This document shows, in pieces, positions 38,001-51,189 of a stretch of 64,000 nucleotides of DNA. Under the pieces are notes generated by a model, which did no database searches, was not told the origin of the DNA, and was given only the letters and a program-made list of their open reading frames with translations. This DNA comes from Rhineura floridana (lineage: Eukaryota > Chordata > Lepidosauria > Squamata > Rhineuridae): assembly GCF_030035675.1 (NCBI RefSeq), contig NC_084499.1, positions 16,998,239 through 17,062,238 on the forward strand. Reading direction: 5' to 3'. Position numbers and translations under genes: made by a program. Positions within the stretch are counted from its first letter, which is position 1. Each line of letters starts with the position of its first letter.

Positions 38001-41000
38001 TTTAATACATTGGATGAACTGTTAAATTGACTTACATTTTTATTTATATTTTGTATTTCTAAATCTACTGAATTGTGGCTAAGGATAGAATGATCTGTCA
38101 AATTTGGTTCTCTCAGTTTCTCATTTTTCTAATCTTAAATTCGATTATCCACATTTCTGCAGCAATTTGCAATTTTTTAAAATTATGAATCTTCTCCAGC
38201 ATTTTAGTGTGAATTTGTCCTAACAAATACACTTTTGTAGGCAGTTTTGACTAACGTGCACAGTTCTGCAAGCAATTTCTCCTAACATCATGTATTTGTG
38301 TATGCTATTTTCACCAATATATTTTTTGCACGCTTTCCCCTAATATATGCATTTTTGTAAACATTGCTTGGTTGGCGATCTGCATTGCAAAATTGAGATA
38401 AGTGCAAATTTCTAACGAAGGCTGTGTTCAATGTTAACCATCTGAAGGTTTCTTTAATTCTTTACTAAATGCCTTGAGTTTGCTTATTTTGTTCCCTCTC
38501 CTTTCTTCCTCAGGAGTTTCTCTGTGACCCAAAGTTTAGCGATGATGAGGATTTGGAAGAAAAACTTGCAGTTTTTAAAGGTACGAGCCATCCACATGGT
38601 TTAAACTGTGAGGGGTGCAAGAAAGCAACTTACGTTACGTCTTGGGTGACTCGTTGGCTATTTAGTCCCTCTATTCCAAGAAGGCAGCAGCTCCTGAAGG
38701 TATCAGTCTTTCCTGTCCCCTGCTACTGAGACTCTTTTAACTGAAGATGCAGGTGCTCTGCCACTGAGCTAGGGCCACTCTGCATAGTCCCTTGCACTCT
38801 CTAAGAGCAGGATGCTGTTGCTAGACTCTGACCACTGGCCATGCTAGCTGGGGTTGATGGGAGCTGTAGTCCAAAAACAACCTGAGGGCATCAGGTTGGG
38901 GAAAGCTGGTGTACAGCAACTAGGGAGAGATTAATCTGTCACTTTCAGTTCTCTCCATTGTCTTCAAGTGTTAAATTCATTTCTCTACATTTCTCCAGCA
39001 ATTTGCAATTATTTTTTTAAATCCTCGTTGGCATTTTAGTGTTAATTTCTCCTAAGAGACATGTTTGTATGCAGTTTTCACGAATATACACATTTTTCCA
39101 CACAATGCTCTCTAACATAACGCATCTTGTTTGTTATTTTCGCTAATATACTGTCTGTTTGGGCACGTTTCCTCCTAATATATACATTTTGCACATATTG
39201 TGTGGTTGAAGAATGACTGCACTGCAAAATTCAGAGAAGTGCTGATTTCAAAAGACAGCTGGGTTTCAGTTTGGATATTTGTTCAAGAAGTGCGAGTTGG
39301 GTCATCTCTCATTAAAATGCAGAAACAAAACTGAATTTCTGCTCCATCCCTAAAAGTTACCTGTAGCTGGCCTTTCACAGGAGAGCAGATCAAGACCCGG
39401 TCTCACCTGTGCTACACATTTAAAGCAATATGATATCACTTTAAACAGTCATGACTTCCCCCAAATAATCCTGGGAATGGTAATGTGTGAAGAGTTGTTA
39501 GGAGACTATGATTCCCCTCACAGAGCTACAATTCCCAGAGTTCTCTGGGAAAGAAGGATTAATGTTTAAACCACTGTAGGAATAGTAGCTCTGTGAGGGA
39601 ATAAGGGGTCTCCTAAGAACCCTCAGCATCCACAACAAACTACAGTTCCCAGGAGTCTTTGAGGCAAGCTGGGACTGTTTAAAGCAGTATCATCCTTCTT
39701 TAAATGTATAGTGTGGATGGCGCCCAAGCAGGGCTGGCGCCAGAAGGCAGCCAGATTGGGTCCTGGCCAAGGGCCCCTGAGGCCCAAAGGGGCCCCTGAA
39801 GGGGCCCTCCTTAAAGTGGCAGGGTGGCGCTCCTGTTCCATGATCCACGGTAGTGTTGGATCCTGCAACCTGACCTTGCCGTGGATTGTGGAGAGGGAAC
39901 TCACAGGCAACCCTCCAAAACAGACAGTGTGGGCTTCAATAAGCCCGCCCACGTGCCCCACCTATCTCTCCCATCAGTTTGCATGACATGCGTGCTGTGT
40001 GCGCATGCCTGCCATCACCCAAGATGGCGGCAGGGGCTTCCCTAAGGGGCTAATGCCCCCACTGCCATCTTGGTTGATGGCAGCATGTGTGCTACGTTCG
40101 CACATCATTCGCACGACGCAAGAGGTAGGTGGGGCGCACGGATGGGCTTATTAGCCCCACACTGCCTCTATCAGGGGGTGTTGGGCTACAGCGCCATAGG
40201 CCCGGGGCAGGCTGGGCCCAAGTGAGAGCACAAGAGAGACTCCGTTTTAAAGCATGTCTTAGGTTTGCATACAGCTGCCTCCCTTTCTCCCCACTGATTT
40301 AAGAGGGGAGAAAAGAAAGAGCTCTGCTTGTAAACCCCTAAAAATCTTATGAGGCAGCCTTTCTTGGAGGATCCTGTTTGCATACTCCAAAAGCAGGCAT
40401 GTCCATTCAGAACAGCTGGCTTTTGAAGCAGGTTGCCTAGCTGGAAACCCCTGGAGCCTTGCAAGAACAGTCTTTGGCCGTATACTCAGGGTGTGGGCGA
40501 AGATTGCAAATGTTTGGGACGGTGCTTTTGCCTGCTGCCTCCTTGAGTCTTTTTAACACAGATGTTTCCGAGAAACAGATGTGATTTAGAAATCTGTTGT
40601 GGGTTATTTTGGCTTCCCTTTGCTTCCCTTGCCTGGGAACTTTGCAGTGTACACAAATACATTTCTGTTTAGGATTTAGGCTGAGGCCGGGATGGTGATC
40701 CAAACACTGACCCAGTTCTTTACCCACCCTGGGCCTGGGGGATTCTGCAATAACCACAAGGTCAGATCCTTTTGGCCTTGGTTTCCCTTCTGGCCAAACA
40801 ATCCTCACCGAATGGGCCTCTGCACTCAACTTGATTCTAGCAAGCTAGATTTCTGAAGTCGTCAAAAGCTAGTCTGAAAACATGGGGACCTGCTAGGGTT
40901 TCTGACTGCCATGTTCAGAAACATTCTGGCACCTAGTGTTTCTGAGCATGTATAGAGTTTCTTTTGCCTCTATGGCAGAGGTGGAGAACAGGCCTGGGAG

Positions 41001-44000
41001 CTAAACGTGGCCCTCCTTTTGTCTGACTGGAAAGTTCTATCCCTGGTATCTTTAGTAGGGCAGGGAGAGACCCCTTATCTAAACCTGGCAAGCTGCTGCC
41101 AGCCAGTGACTATACTGAGCTAGATGGACGAATGCTCTGACACTCTATAAGTCAGTTTCAAAATCTGCCAATACCAAAACGCTGCAACCTGTCCTGCTTA
41201 CCCTATCTCCATTTTAGGTGTCCATCTTTCCATACAGTTTGATTCTTAACCAAATGAAATTAAAAAACATGAATGCAGAGCCCCGAAGCCGCAACTTTGA
41301 CTTTGGTTCCATTTCTGAGTGCTGAGGGTTTTCAAGTTTTGGGGAAAAGGCAAGCAAGAGGGAAGATGATAGAGGCGTGTAAAATTATGCATAGTGTGGA
41401 GAAAGTGAGTAGAGAGACGTTTTTCTCCTCTGATAAAACCCATGTCATGGGCATCCATTTGATGCTGAATGTTGAAAGACTCAGGACTAGGGATGTGTGA
41501 GAATTTCAATTCAGATCACATATCAAGCCGAATCTGTCAAATTTTGTACTTTCCAAAATAATATGAGAGCCAAAACACAGCCATCTTTTGAAATTTGCAC
41601 TTATTCAAGTTCAATGATGCAATTTGCCGACCAAGCAATGTTTACAAAAATACGTGTACTGGGGTAAGTGTGCGTAACAGTTAATACAGGAGTGATGGTA
41701 ACATGCAAAACTGCACTACGTGATGAGAACTGGCTTGCACAACTGTCTCCATTAGTTGGAACTGCTTACAAAAATGTGTTTATTAGCAGAAATTCGCATT
41801 AAAGTGCTGGAGAATTTCCATGAGGATTTTCGTTTGTGAAAAATCGCCAATTGCTGCAGCAATGTGAAGAACCGACTTTCAGATTGGAAAAATGAGAATC
41901 GGAGACAACCAAAATGGACAGATCCACCCCTATAATCAGGACGAAAGAAAGTAATTCTTCACGCAGGGCATAGTTAAACAACAGGACCCTCTCCCGAAAG
42001 AGGCAATGGCGGCCACCAATGTGGATGGCTTGAAATGAGGATTAAACACACGTATGGAGGAAAAGGCTCTCGATAGCTTCTAGGCTGTGTTCTGCCTCCA
42101 CCGTCGGAGGCCGTATCCCTCTGAGAATCCCAGTCGATGGGAATCGCAAGTGGAGAGACTTGCTCTTGACCTCAGGCCCCGCTTGGGGGCTTCCCATCAG
42201 GGCATCTGCTTTGCAACTGCGAGAACAGGGTGTTGGACTAGATGGGCCCCCTTTTGGCCTGATCCGGCAGCCAGGCTCTTCTGTTCTTGTGTTCCCTGGG
42301 ACTTGCTTCCTTGGCGTTGCCTTTGCGGGTTGCAGCTTTTTCTAGGAGCAAAACCGTGGTCATTTCTCACCCCCTCCATGCACACACTTGTGCCTTCATG
42401 GTTGTGGTGGGTTGTTGTTGGGGATTTTTACAAGCAAGCCCTGAATCAGAGAGAGATCTCCCTCTCTGAATAAGTTCTTCTTCAAACATTGTGACGGAGG
42501 GGTCGCCAACTGATCCCAGCTCCTGTTCAACCAGAGTCCCCACGACTGCTGCCAAACACCTCCTCCGGGTCTCCCAACAATCAGACTGTTGTTCTGCCGT
42601 TCTTCCGCCCACCCCCCACCCCACTGGGCACGAGAAGTTGCAGAGCCCCTCTGCAAAATTGGCATTTGTGTTGAAGCAATTGGTATGTGCACATGCGCGC
42701 GGGCAGGCGTGTACTAAAGGGAGATCTCACCCCATTGAACATGGGATGAAAAGGGAACGCTTGGAGCCTATATGCTAATGCCCAGAATGCTGGGAAGGGC
42801 TTGAAGAATGCAACAAAAACGGCTTGTCTTCTTCATGGCTGTGCTTTGCAAACTGGATTTTCAATGAGCAGAAATAGATTTTTTTAAAATACACAGAGCT
42901 TAATATACAATTGACTTCTACAAATAACCAGCTGTGTCATAAGGCAACTCAGGGGCAGCGATGGAAGGATCTGTCCATTTCCGTTCTCTCAGTTCCTCAT
43001 TTTTCCAATCTTAAATTCACTTCTCCACATTCCTGCAGCTATCTGTGATTTTATTTTTTCTTAAAAAGCCTCATGAAAATGCTCCAGCACTTTAGTGTGA
43101 ATTTCTCCTAATAAACACAATCTTTGTGTGCCGTATTAACTAATGTACCCATTTGGCAAGCAATTTCTCCTAATGTAATACTTTTGTGTATGTTATCTTC
43201 ACTCCTATATTCATTTTTAGGAGCACTCTCCCCTACTAGGTGCGTCTCTGACAAGAGTGTTTGGCTGGAGAATTGCGCCACAAAAGTCGGACAAGTGTGG
43301 ATGTCGAAGGATGGCTGTGTTTTGGTTCTCAAGTTTCGGAAAGTGCAAATTTGATCGACCCGGCTTGAAATGCAAACTGAATCAAATTTCTCCTCCTTCC
43401 CTACTTGGGAGTCAAGTCATGGGGAATCACATGACTGAATGCTTCCCTATACTACACAAAAATCCCTTCACATAGAAAGCTAGAGTGTCAGGGAGAGAGG
43501 GTGCGACTTAGCAATCTCATAGACATATATATCAGGGGACATAACAGCCCTGCTGGATCAGACCAAAGGCCCGCCTAGTCCAGCATCCTGATCCCAAAGT
43601 AGCCAACCAGATACTCCAACGGGAAGCCTGAAAGCAGGGCCTGCCTGAGTGCAGCAGCAACACTTCCTCACTTATGCTTCCCAACAACTGGTATTCAGAG
43701 GCTTACTGCCTCCAACAGTGGAGGAAGAGTATAGCCATCATGGCTAATAGCCATTGTTAGCCTTAGGTCACATCCACACTGTGCATTAAAAGCACATTTA
43801 TAGCACTTGCTTCTTAACCATGGCTTCTCCCAAAGAATCCTGGGGACTGTCGTTGGCTAGATCTGTGAGAAAAATCTCCTAACAAATCTCAGGACACTTA
43901 ACAAATGACAGTTCCCGGCTGTGTGAACCTCCCCTTTACTTTTTTAGGAGCCGAGTCCCAGCTGGGTCCCTATGTCTCAAGTATCCTGTGAGCCAATCAG

Positions 44001-47000
44001 CATGAAAGGGGAACGTGTTGGCAACTGAAAAGAGTCTTCTAACATGCTCCCTTGTCTTTTCCTGCTGATTGGAGCCAGTCAGAGTTAAACGAGGTGAGTC
44101 AGTCACTGAGAAGACTCTTCTCAGTAACTAACACACTCCCCTTTCATGCTGATTAGCTCCTAGGGATGTCTTGGGGAGAAGCATTAAGAAGGATAGAGAA
44201 GCAGAAAGAGGTATTCAGACTTGGCCAGGTTATAATCTTAGAAGGGGCGTAGCTGTGAGGTGGCATGGAATTTACCACCACACAACTGCTCCCCGGGCCC
44301 TTAGATCATCTTCTGTGGCATTTCTCCAGGTTCCCCCTCTGAGGGAGGCTCGGAGGGTGGTGACAAGAGAGCGTCTTTTCAGTTGTGGCTCCCCATCTGT
44401 GGAATGCGCTCCCCAGTGAGGTCCACCTGGCGCCTTCATTGACACCTTTTCGGCACCAGGTAAAGACTTACCTTTTCCCCCAGGATTTTGATAGACTAAG
44501 ATGACAACTGTTTGTTATTCATGTGCTGCTGCCAAAACTTCCCATGCTTGTTACAGGGGCTGTTTTTGCTTTATTGTTCTGTTTAGGGTATGATATATTT
44601 ATTTGTGCTTTTAACAATGTGGGAAGTCTCTTGGAGACCTTCAGGTAACAAGCGATTAACAAATCTAGTAAATAGTAAACATCATAATCAGTGGGGGGGG
44701 TTTTGGTAAAATGTGTGGTGCCGGTACTCATATCTTCATAGAAGCGCTGTGGGTGCCAGCACAAAAGGGCTGCCACGGGCAGCAAAACAAGAGGTGCCAG
44801 TGCTCTGTACCGATGAGTACTGCCACCAGAAAAAAGCTCAGATTATGATGGTATGAAAGAAAGTGCTGCTGTATTTGGTCAGGCTGGATGGTGTGTTTGC
44901 CAGTATCATGGCTGGCTGGCTGCAAGCTTCAAAAAAGGACCTGATCCTCCCAGAGTGCAACGTAGCTAATGAACTGTGCATTTCCCCAAGGGAAGTCTCT
45001 GAACGGGGGTTAGGTCACTAATTGGAGTCTCTGGACTGGGATTTGGCCTAATTGGGGCATTGCAGTACATATGTGCCTGTCTAAAGGGCCTTTGTCATTC
45101 TAGATGGCATCCGCTACACACACACACACACACACCTTCACAGGAGGGGATGGTTTTTGATTTCCTTACAGTAATTACCCATCATAGTCATCCTTTGAAA
45201 TTCACTTATCCGAATATCGCATTGCAGTTCGTCAACTAACCAATGTTTACAAAAATGCATGTGTTAGGGGAGAGGGTGTGTACAAAGGAATATAGGAGTG
45301 GAAATACATACCAAGATGTGTTACGTTAGGAGAAGCTGCTTGCAAAATGGTGTCCATTTAGTCAAAACTGCCTAACGTTGAGTAGGAGAAATTTGCATTC
45401 AAGTGCTGAACATTTTTTCGCTGGGATTTTTTTAAAAGAAAAATTGGCAGATTGCAGCAGAACTGTGGAGAACTGAATTTAAGATTGGGGGAAAAAGGAA
45501 TGGACAGATCTTTCCATCCCTAGCGAGTAATAAATTTAATAATAATAGTGTTTCGGGAACTGCGAATTAAATAGTTTGCATTACAAATGAGAACCGCGCC
45601 GGATTGCTTTCCCGTTCCCACCGAGAAGCTGCTTTGAAAGGCGAGGGATCGGCACGCTGCTGGGTGGAAGTTTTGACTTTGCTAACGTGCTGCTTGTCTG
45701 TTCCAGAAAAGTACATGGAGTTTGACCTGAATAACCAAGGTGAAATCGGTGAGTGGCTCCCTTTGGGATGTGCTGTTAAGGCTTCCATTCCTGGGTGATG
45801 CTGAACCCTTTCTAAAAAATGTAAAAGTACTGTCTTCAAGTCGATTCCGACTTATGGCAACCCCATGAATAGGGTTTTCATGTAGCTGAGAGGCAGTGAC
45901 TGGCCCAAGGTCACTCAGTGAGCTTCGTGGCTATGTGGGGATTCGAACCCTGGTCTCCCAGGTTGTAGTGAAGTGCAACTTTGGAAGGCAAGGTGTAGCG
46001 TCAGGTGGGGAATCTTTTTTCGGCCCCGTGGGACAGACCTTTCTTTTCCCCACCCTGGCAGGCCCGCTTCGACAGGTGGGCGGGACCACCCACCTGACAG
46101 TCATCTGATGTCAGGTGATTGATAGATGGGTCATCCTGCACACCTGTCAAAAGTGCTCTGTTGTGGGGTGGTGGTGGAGAGATACTGCCCAAGCAGGATT
46201 ACACTCCCTGCGCATTCAGTGATAAGCAGGGAGTTCAGTCCTGTTCTCTGCAGGGTGGCGTGCCCGAACCAAGCAGGATTGAATGCCCTGCACATTGGTT
46301 GTTGTGTGCGGAGTTCAATCCTGCTTTCTGTAGGCACACCTCTACCTGTGCCACATCTGACATCACATTTGACATCAGATAATGGGATAGGTGGGCGTGG
46401 TCTTGGGGAAACGGCCTCGTGGGCCAAATGGAGAGGACAGGCAGGCTAAGTGTGGCCCGCGGGTCGGAGAGTCTCTGCTTCTGGTGTAGTGGATGCCTGT
46501 ATCCCATTCATGATGTACATTAGCCTGTTAAATTATGATTATTGATCTGCCAATGAGTATCGACCTGCCCGTGTTCTAAGATCAGTAAATGAGGCTCTCC
46601 TAGGGGTCCCTCCTCAGTAGGAGGTTCACGGTGCAGGGGGCCAAGGAAGGGCCTTTTTAGTGGTGGCTCCTTGTGTCTGGAATTCCCTCCCTAGTGAGGT
46701 GCATCTGGCCCCATCTCTTTATAGTTTTAGGTGGCTGGTTAAGATGCATATTTTCTGGCAGGCGTTTGGAGGAACAGAGACCTGGTTGCTACTGCAATTC
46801 GTCTTTGCCCGTTAGGGATTTGTTTGTGTTTTTAAGGGCTGTGTTATTGTATGGATTTTTAAAATCTATTTGCCTATTGAATACTGTCCAGTGGCTTGTG
46901 CAAAGGGAGATACATAAATGATCTAAAATAAAATTATTTTGGCAGTCGTCATTGTCATTCAGTGTGCAGAATTGGGCAGAGGCTCTTCGGAGGAATCGCC

Positions 47001-50000
47001 AGAGCGGAGGGCCCATGGCCTCTTCCTGCCCTTCCCTCCTGGGCACATCCACCTCCCACCCCATGGTCTGCCCCATTCTTAACCCTTTGGCCTCATTCCT
47101 TGTAGATCTGATGTCCGTGAAAAGGATGATGGAAAAGCTGGGGGCCCCAAAGACCCACCTAGAGCTGAAGAAGATGATCTCGGAAGTCACTGGAGGGGTC
47201 AGCGACACCATCTCGTACCAACATTTTGTCAACCTGATGCTTGGGAAACGCTCCGCAGTCCTCAAGTTGTGAGTGTTCATAAGAGGGAAGGAAAGGAGAT
47301 TTGGTGTGGTTTGCTGAGGTCCATTGGAGCAAACAGCACTGTGCTGCCAACCTCAGCTAGCCCCCATCTGCCTGCCTTCTTACTTACAGGCACTTCATGG
47401 GGTGGTCTCGCCTACCAGCTTGAGCTTCCTTCGTCTCTTTGTTGCCCTTGTAGAACTCAACAGGGAGGAGATGGAGGAGCATGGGGCCCAAACTCTGTCT
47501 GTGATTGGCCCTGGCTCAATATGCTGTTTGGGCTTCCTACCAATTGCAGTGTGCGCTATCCGCCACTGCTCAGCTTGGTCCAAGCTACGTAGATGGTTTC
47601 AATGGACTCCCCCCAGGCTGTGCCTGTGCTAAGCATGAGCAAGGAATTTGGTTCAGTATGCATTTCGAGCCGTATCTATCAAATCTGCACTGTCCGAAAC
47701 AATATGAGAACTCAAGTGTAGTCATCCTATTCAAAATTCACGCTTATTTGAATTTTGCGATTCAGTTCACCAAAACAACGTTTACAAAAATGCATACGTT
47801 ACGGGAAAGGGTGCATAAAAATGAATAGAGGAGTTAAAATAACATACAGAAATGCATTATATGGTAGGAAATGGCTTGCAAAGTCGAAACTGCCTGCAAA
47901 AATGTGTTCATTCGGAGAAATTTGCACAAAAATGCTGGAAAATTTTCATGAGGATTTTTCTTTTTAAATGCAAACTGCTGCAGAATTGTAGAGAAATGAA
48001 TTTAAGATTGGAAAAATTAGAAAGTGAGAGAACCAAATTTGCAGATCATTCTATCCCTATTCTGTGCCAAACCCCCCCCCCAATCTGGAGGTGCTGGAGG
48101 AGAGCTTTGCACATACCATGGACTGTGAAAAAGACAAAGAATTGAGTGTTAGAACAAATTAAACCAGAACTATCACTAGAAGCTAAAATGATGAAACGGA
48201 GGTTATCATACTTTCGACACATCATGAGAAGACATGATTTACTAGAAAAGACAATAATGCTGGGAAAAACAGAAGGGAGTAGAAAAAGAGGAAGGCCAAA
48301 CAAGAGATGGGTTGATTCCATCAAGAAAGCCACAGACCTGAACTTACAAGATCTGAACAGGGTGGTTTATAACAGATGCTCTTGGAGGTCACTGATTCAT
48401 AGGGTCGCCATAAGTCATAGTCGACTTGAAGGCACATAACAACAACAACAACTCCCCCATCAAGAAACCTCAGCCAAAATGATTGGCACAGCGTTGATTC
48501 TGAACTGGCAGGAACCCACAGAAGACTCTCGGCACCTTGGACAGCTCCACTGGAGGTGGAATGAGGCCTCTGGCCACATTACCTCCTCCTGTGCTCTTCC
48601 CCCCTGCCTGAGAAGTGCGCCTTCTTCAAGGCCCTGGGCCTCTCTCATTCTGGGCAGGCTCCCTGCACTGTGAGGCAGGCATTGTGGATCAGGAAGTGCT
48701 TGATCCCTTCAGGTAAATCAGGCTCAGGGGAAAGTATCTGCGAGTGTCCCACTTTGGGCTTGAAAGGTTCACCATCGCCCACTTTGGATTTGGTGACAGA
48801 AACCTGCAGCAGGTCAGCCCCACAGTTGGCTGGCTCATCCCTTCCATTTGTGAGCCTTGGTTATTACTTGGCCTTGGGAATATAGGAAGATCCCTTAGAA
48901 TCAGACCCTTGGCCCATCAGGCTCAATATTGTCTACTCTGACCGGCAGTCGCTCCCAGGAGCATCAGATAGGGGTCTTTCCTAGCCCTACCTGGAGATGC
49001 TAGGAATTCAATCTGGGACCTTCCGCATGTAAAAGCATGTACTCTCCTACTAGGGATGGGATCCGTTGGCCAGTGCTGCTTTGAAAGCATTTTGTCAACC
49101 TAGCAGGCCAGTATCGATTCAAGTTCGTTTTTTGTCTGCTACCCATTGTTTTGACCAGTCCTATTCCCCCCCCCAAATTTCACTATTAATATAGCTATTT
49201 TGACAGAAAAAATGATATATTCAAAGGAAATGTGGATACTTTGAAAGGAAAGCAGCTTTGCCACCTCCTCCTCCACTATTACAGGCATAGCTTGCTTCCT
49301 CCCCACTTGGAGCTTGGATTATTCAAGTGGAGGGGGGTAACAGAGTGAGCAAGCGAGCAAACGAGTGAGAGAGAGCGCTGTACTGCTCTGCTGTGCTGTG
49401 AGTAAAAGAACAATATATTCAAGTGAATATTCAAGGGGGGGAATCCTGTGTTGGAAAGCCACTGAAGTTTGGAGCAAACAGGATCACTCTGCAAAGATGG
49501 AGAATATGTGGACCATTGAAAAATCTGGTGCTACATCCGAATTCAGCAAAATTCTTGCCTGTCCCTATCTTTCACTGAGCTACGCCCCTTCCCCGTTGCC
49601 TCACCTTGGTCCCTTGACCTCTGCTCAGTGCTCAGCTGCCAAAACAAATCCACCCCTCTGATCGATCTGATGGCCTGATGCCTCTGCTTTAAACCCATAC
49701 GCTGGCTTCCTCTTACAATTAGGGATGTGCTGGAATTCTGCCTGGTTTGGATTTGGTACCGAACTTTCCATTAATTTTATTATTCTCTATCAATGCAGAT
49801 CCAATTTTTATGTAGCGATTTTCCATGGCTATTTTCAAACACTTAAAAAAAAGCCTCTAAAATATAGATAGTGATAATTCATTGATATTTCATTTTAAAA
49901 TATTGATATTTCCTTTCAAAATATTTATATTAGTACCAATAATTTTTGCAAGGGGGAACAATGGACTGGTAAAAGAACAAACTTGCATCGATACCTGCCT

Positions 50001-51151
50001 GTTAGGTCAATGGAATGCTTTTGAACTGGCACCCCCAACGGATCCCACCCCTAGCTGAGATGCTGGAAATACCTCCTGAATGTTGTATTTTGGGACCAAG
50101 CCACAGGGAAGGGCTGTTGCAGTTGCACCCCTGCTTGTGTGCTTCCCAAAGGCATCTGATTGGCTGCTGTGAGAAACAGAATGCTGGTCTAGATGGACCT
50201 TTTGGCCTGACCCATCAGGACTCTTCTCATGTTCTCATCTTACCTGTCCTTCTCCTGAGTCGGCTACTGTGTCGCCCTCCACAGAGGTGGGGAGGCCAAG
50301 ATTCTCCCTCCACTCTCTGTTCCTACCCTGACATGAATAGTTGTTGCTAGACACAGGTCCCTTTTTCAAAATGAACGCACAAAACAAACTTCTCATTGTG
50401 CTTGCACTCCTGTCTTAGTTTCCGCTCTTGCCCTAAATGCTGCAAACAATAGACAATGAACCTCCGAGGTAGCTGTTGAAGTGCCTGAGGCTCTCTGTGT
50501 GTGCATGTGTAGTGGCATCAGTTACAAAGCCTTCTGGGATCTTTTTCTCCATTGACTGAGTCTCCCCTTCAGCAACCATCGTTCCTCAGCACAATCACTG
50601 GTTGTTGCTTTTTTTTGTTATGTACTGAATGGGGATCTGTTAACTCAGAGGGGTTGTGAGAGCTATGGCCTTAAAGCTTGGGCCACCTTCAGACCATACT
50701 AGGGATGGAAAAATCTGTCTGTTTCGGTCTTCTTGGGTTCTCTGTTTTTCCAGTCTTAAATTCATATCTCCCCGTTTCTGCAGCAATTTGCGATTTATTT
50801 TATTAATCCTCATGAAAATTCTCCAGCATGTTAGTACAAATGTCTCCTAAGAAACACATTTTTGTACGCGGTTTTGACTAATGTACACATTTTTACAAGC
50901 CATTTCTCATCATACAGTACATTTTTGTATGCTGTTTTCACTCCAATATTCGTTTTTATGTACACGTTTCCCTAACATGCATTTTTGTAAACGCTGTTTG
51001 GTTGGCAAACTGCATTGCAAAATTCACATTAAGTGTGAATTTCGAAGGTTGGCTGTGTTTCGTTTCTCAGATTCCTTCTCTGTATAATATTGATATGTTA
51101 GCATTTTATTGTTTTAATATTTTATAGTGCTGGTCTTTGACTGGAATAATA

Positions 51152-51189
<38 letters not shown>

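Noticed and set aside
45115-45135. (CA)n tract as a biological signal
   Set aside because: It is an ordinary microsatellite with no link to an exon or promoter.
48146-48439. 97-codon open frame as a host gene
   Set aside because: The protein is the C-terminal end of Bov-B ORF2, followed by that LINE's own 3' end.
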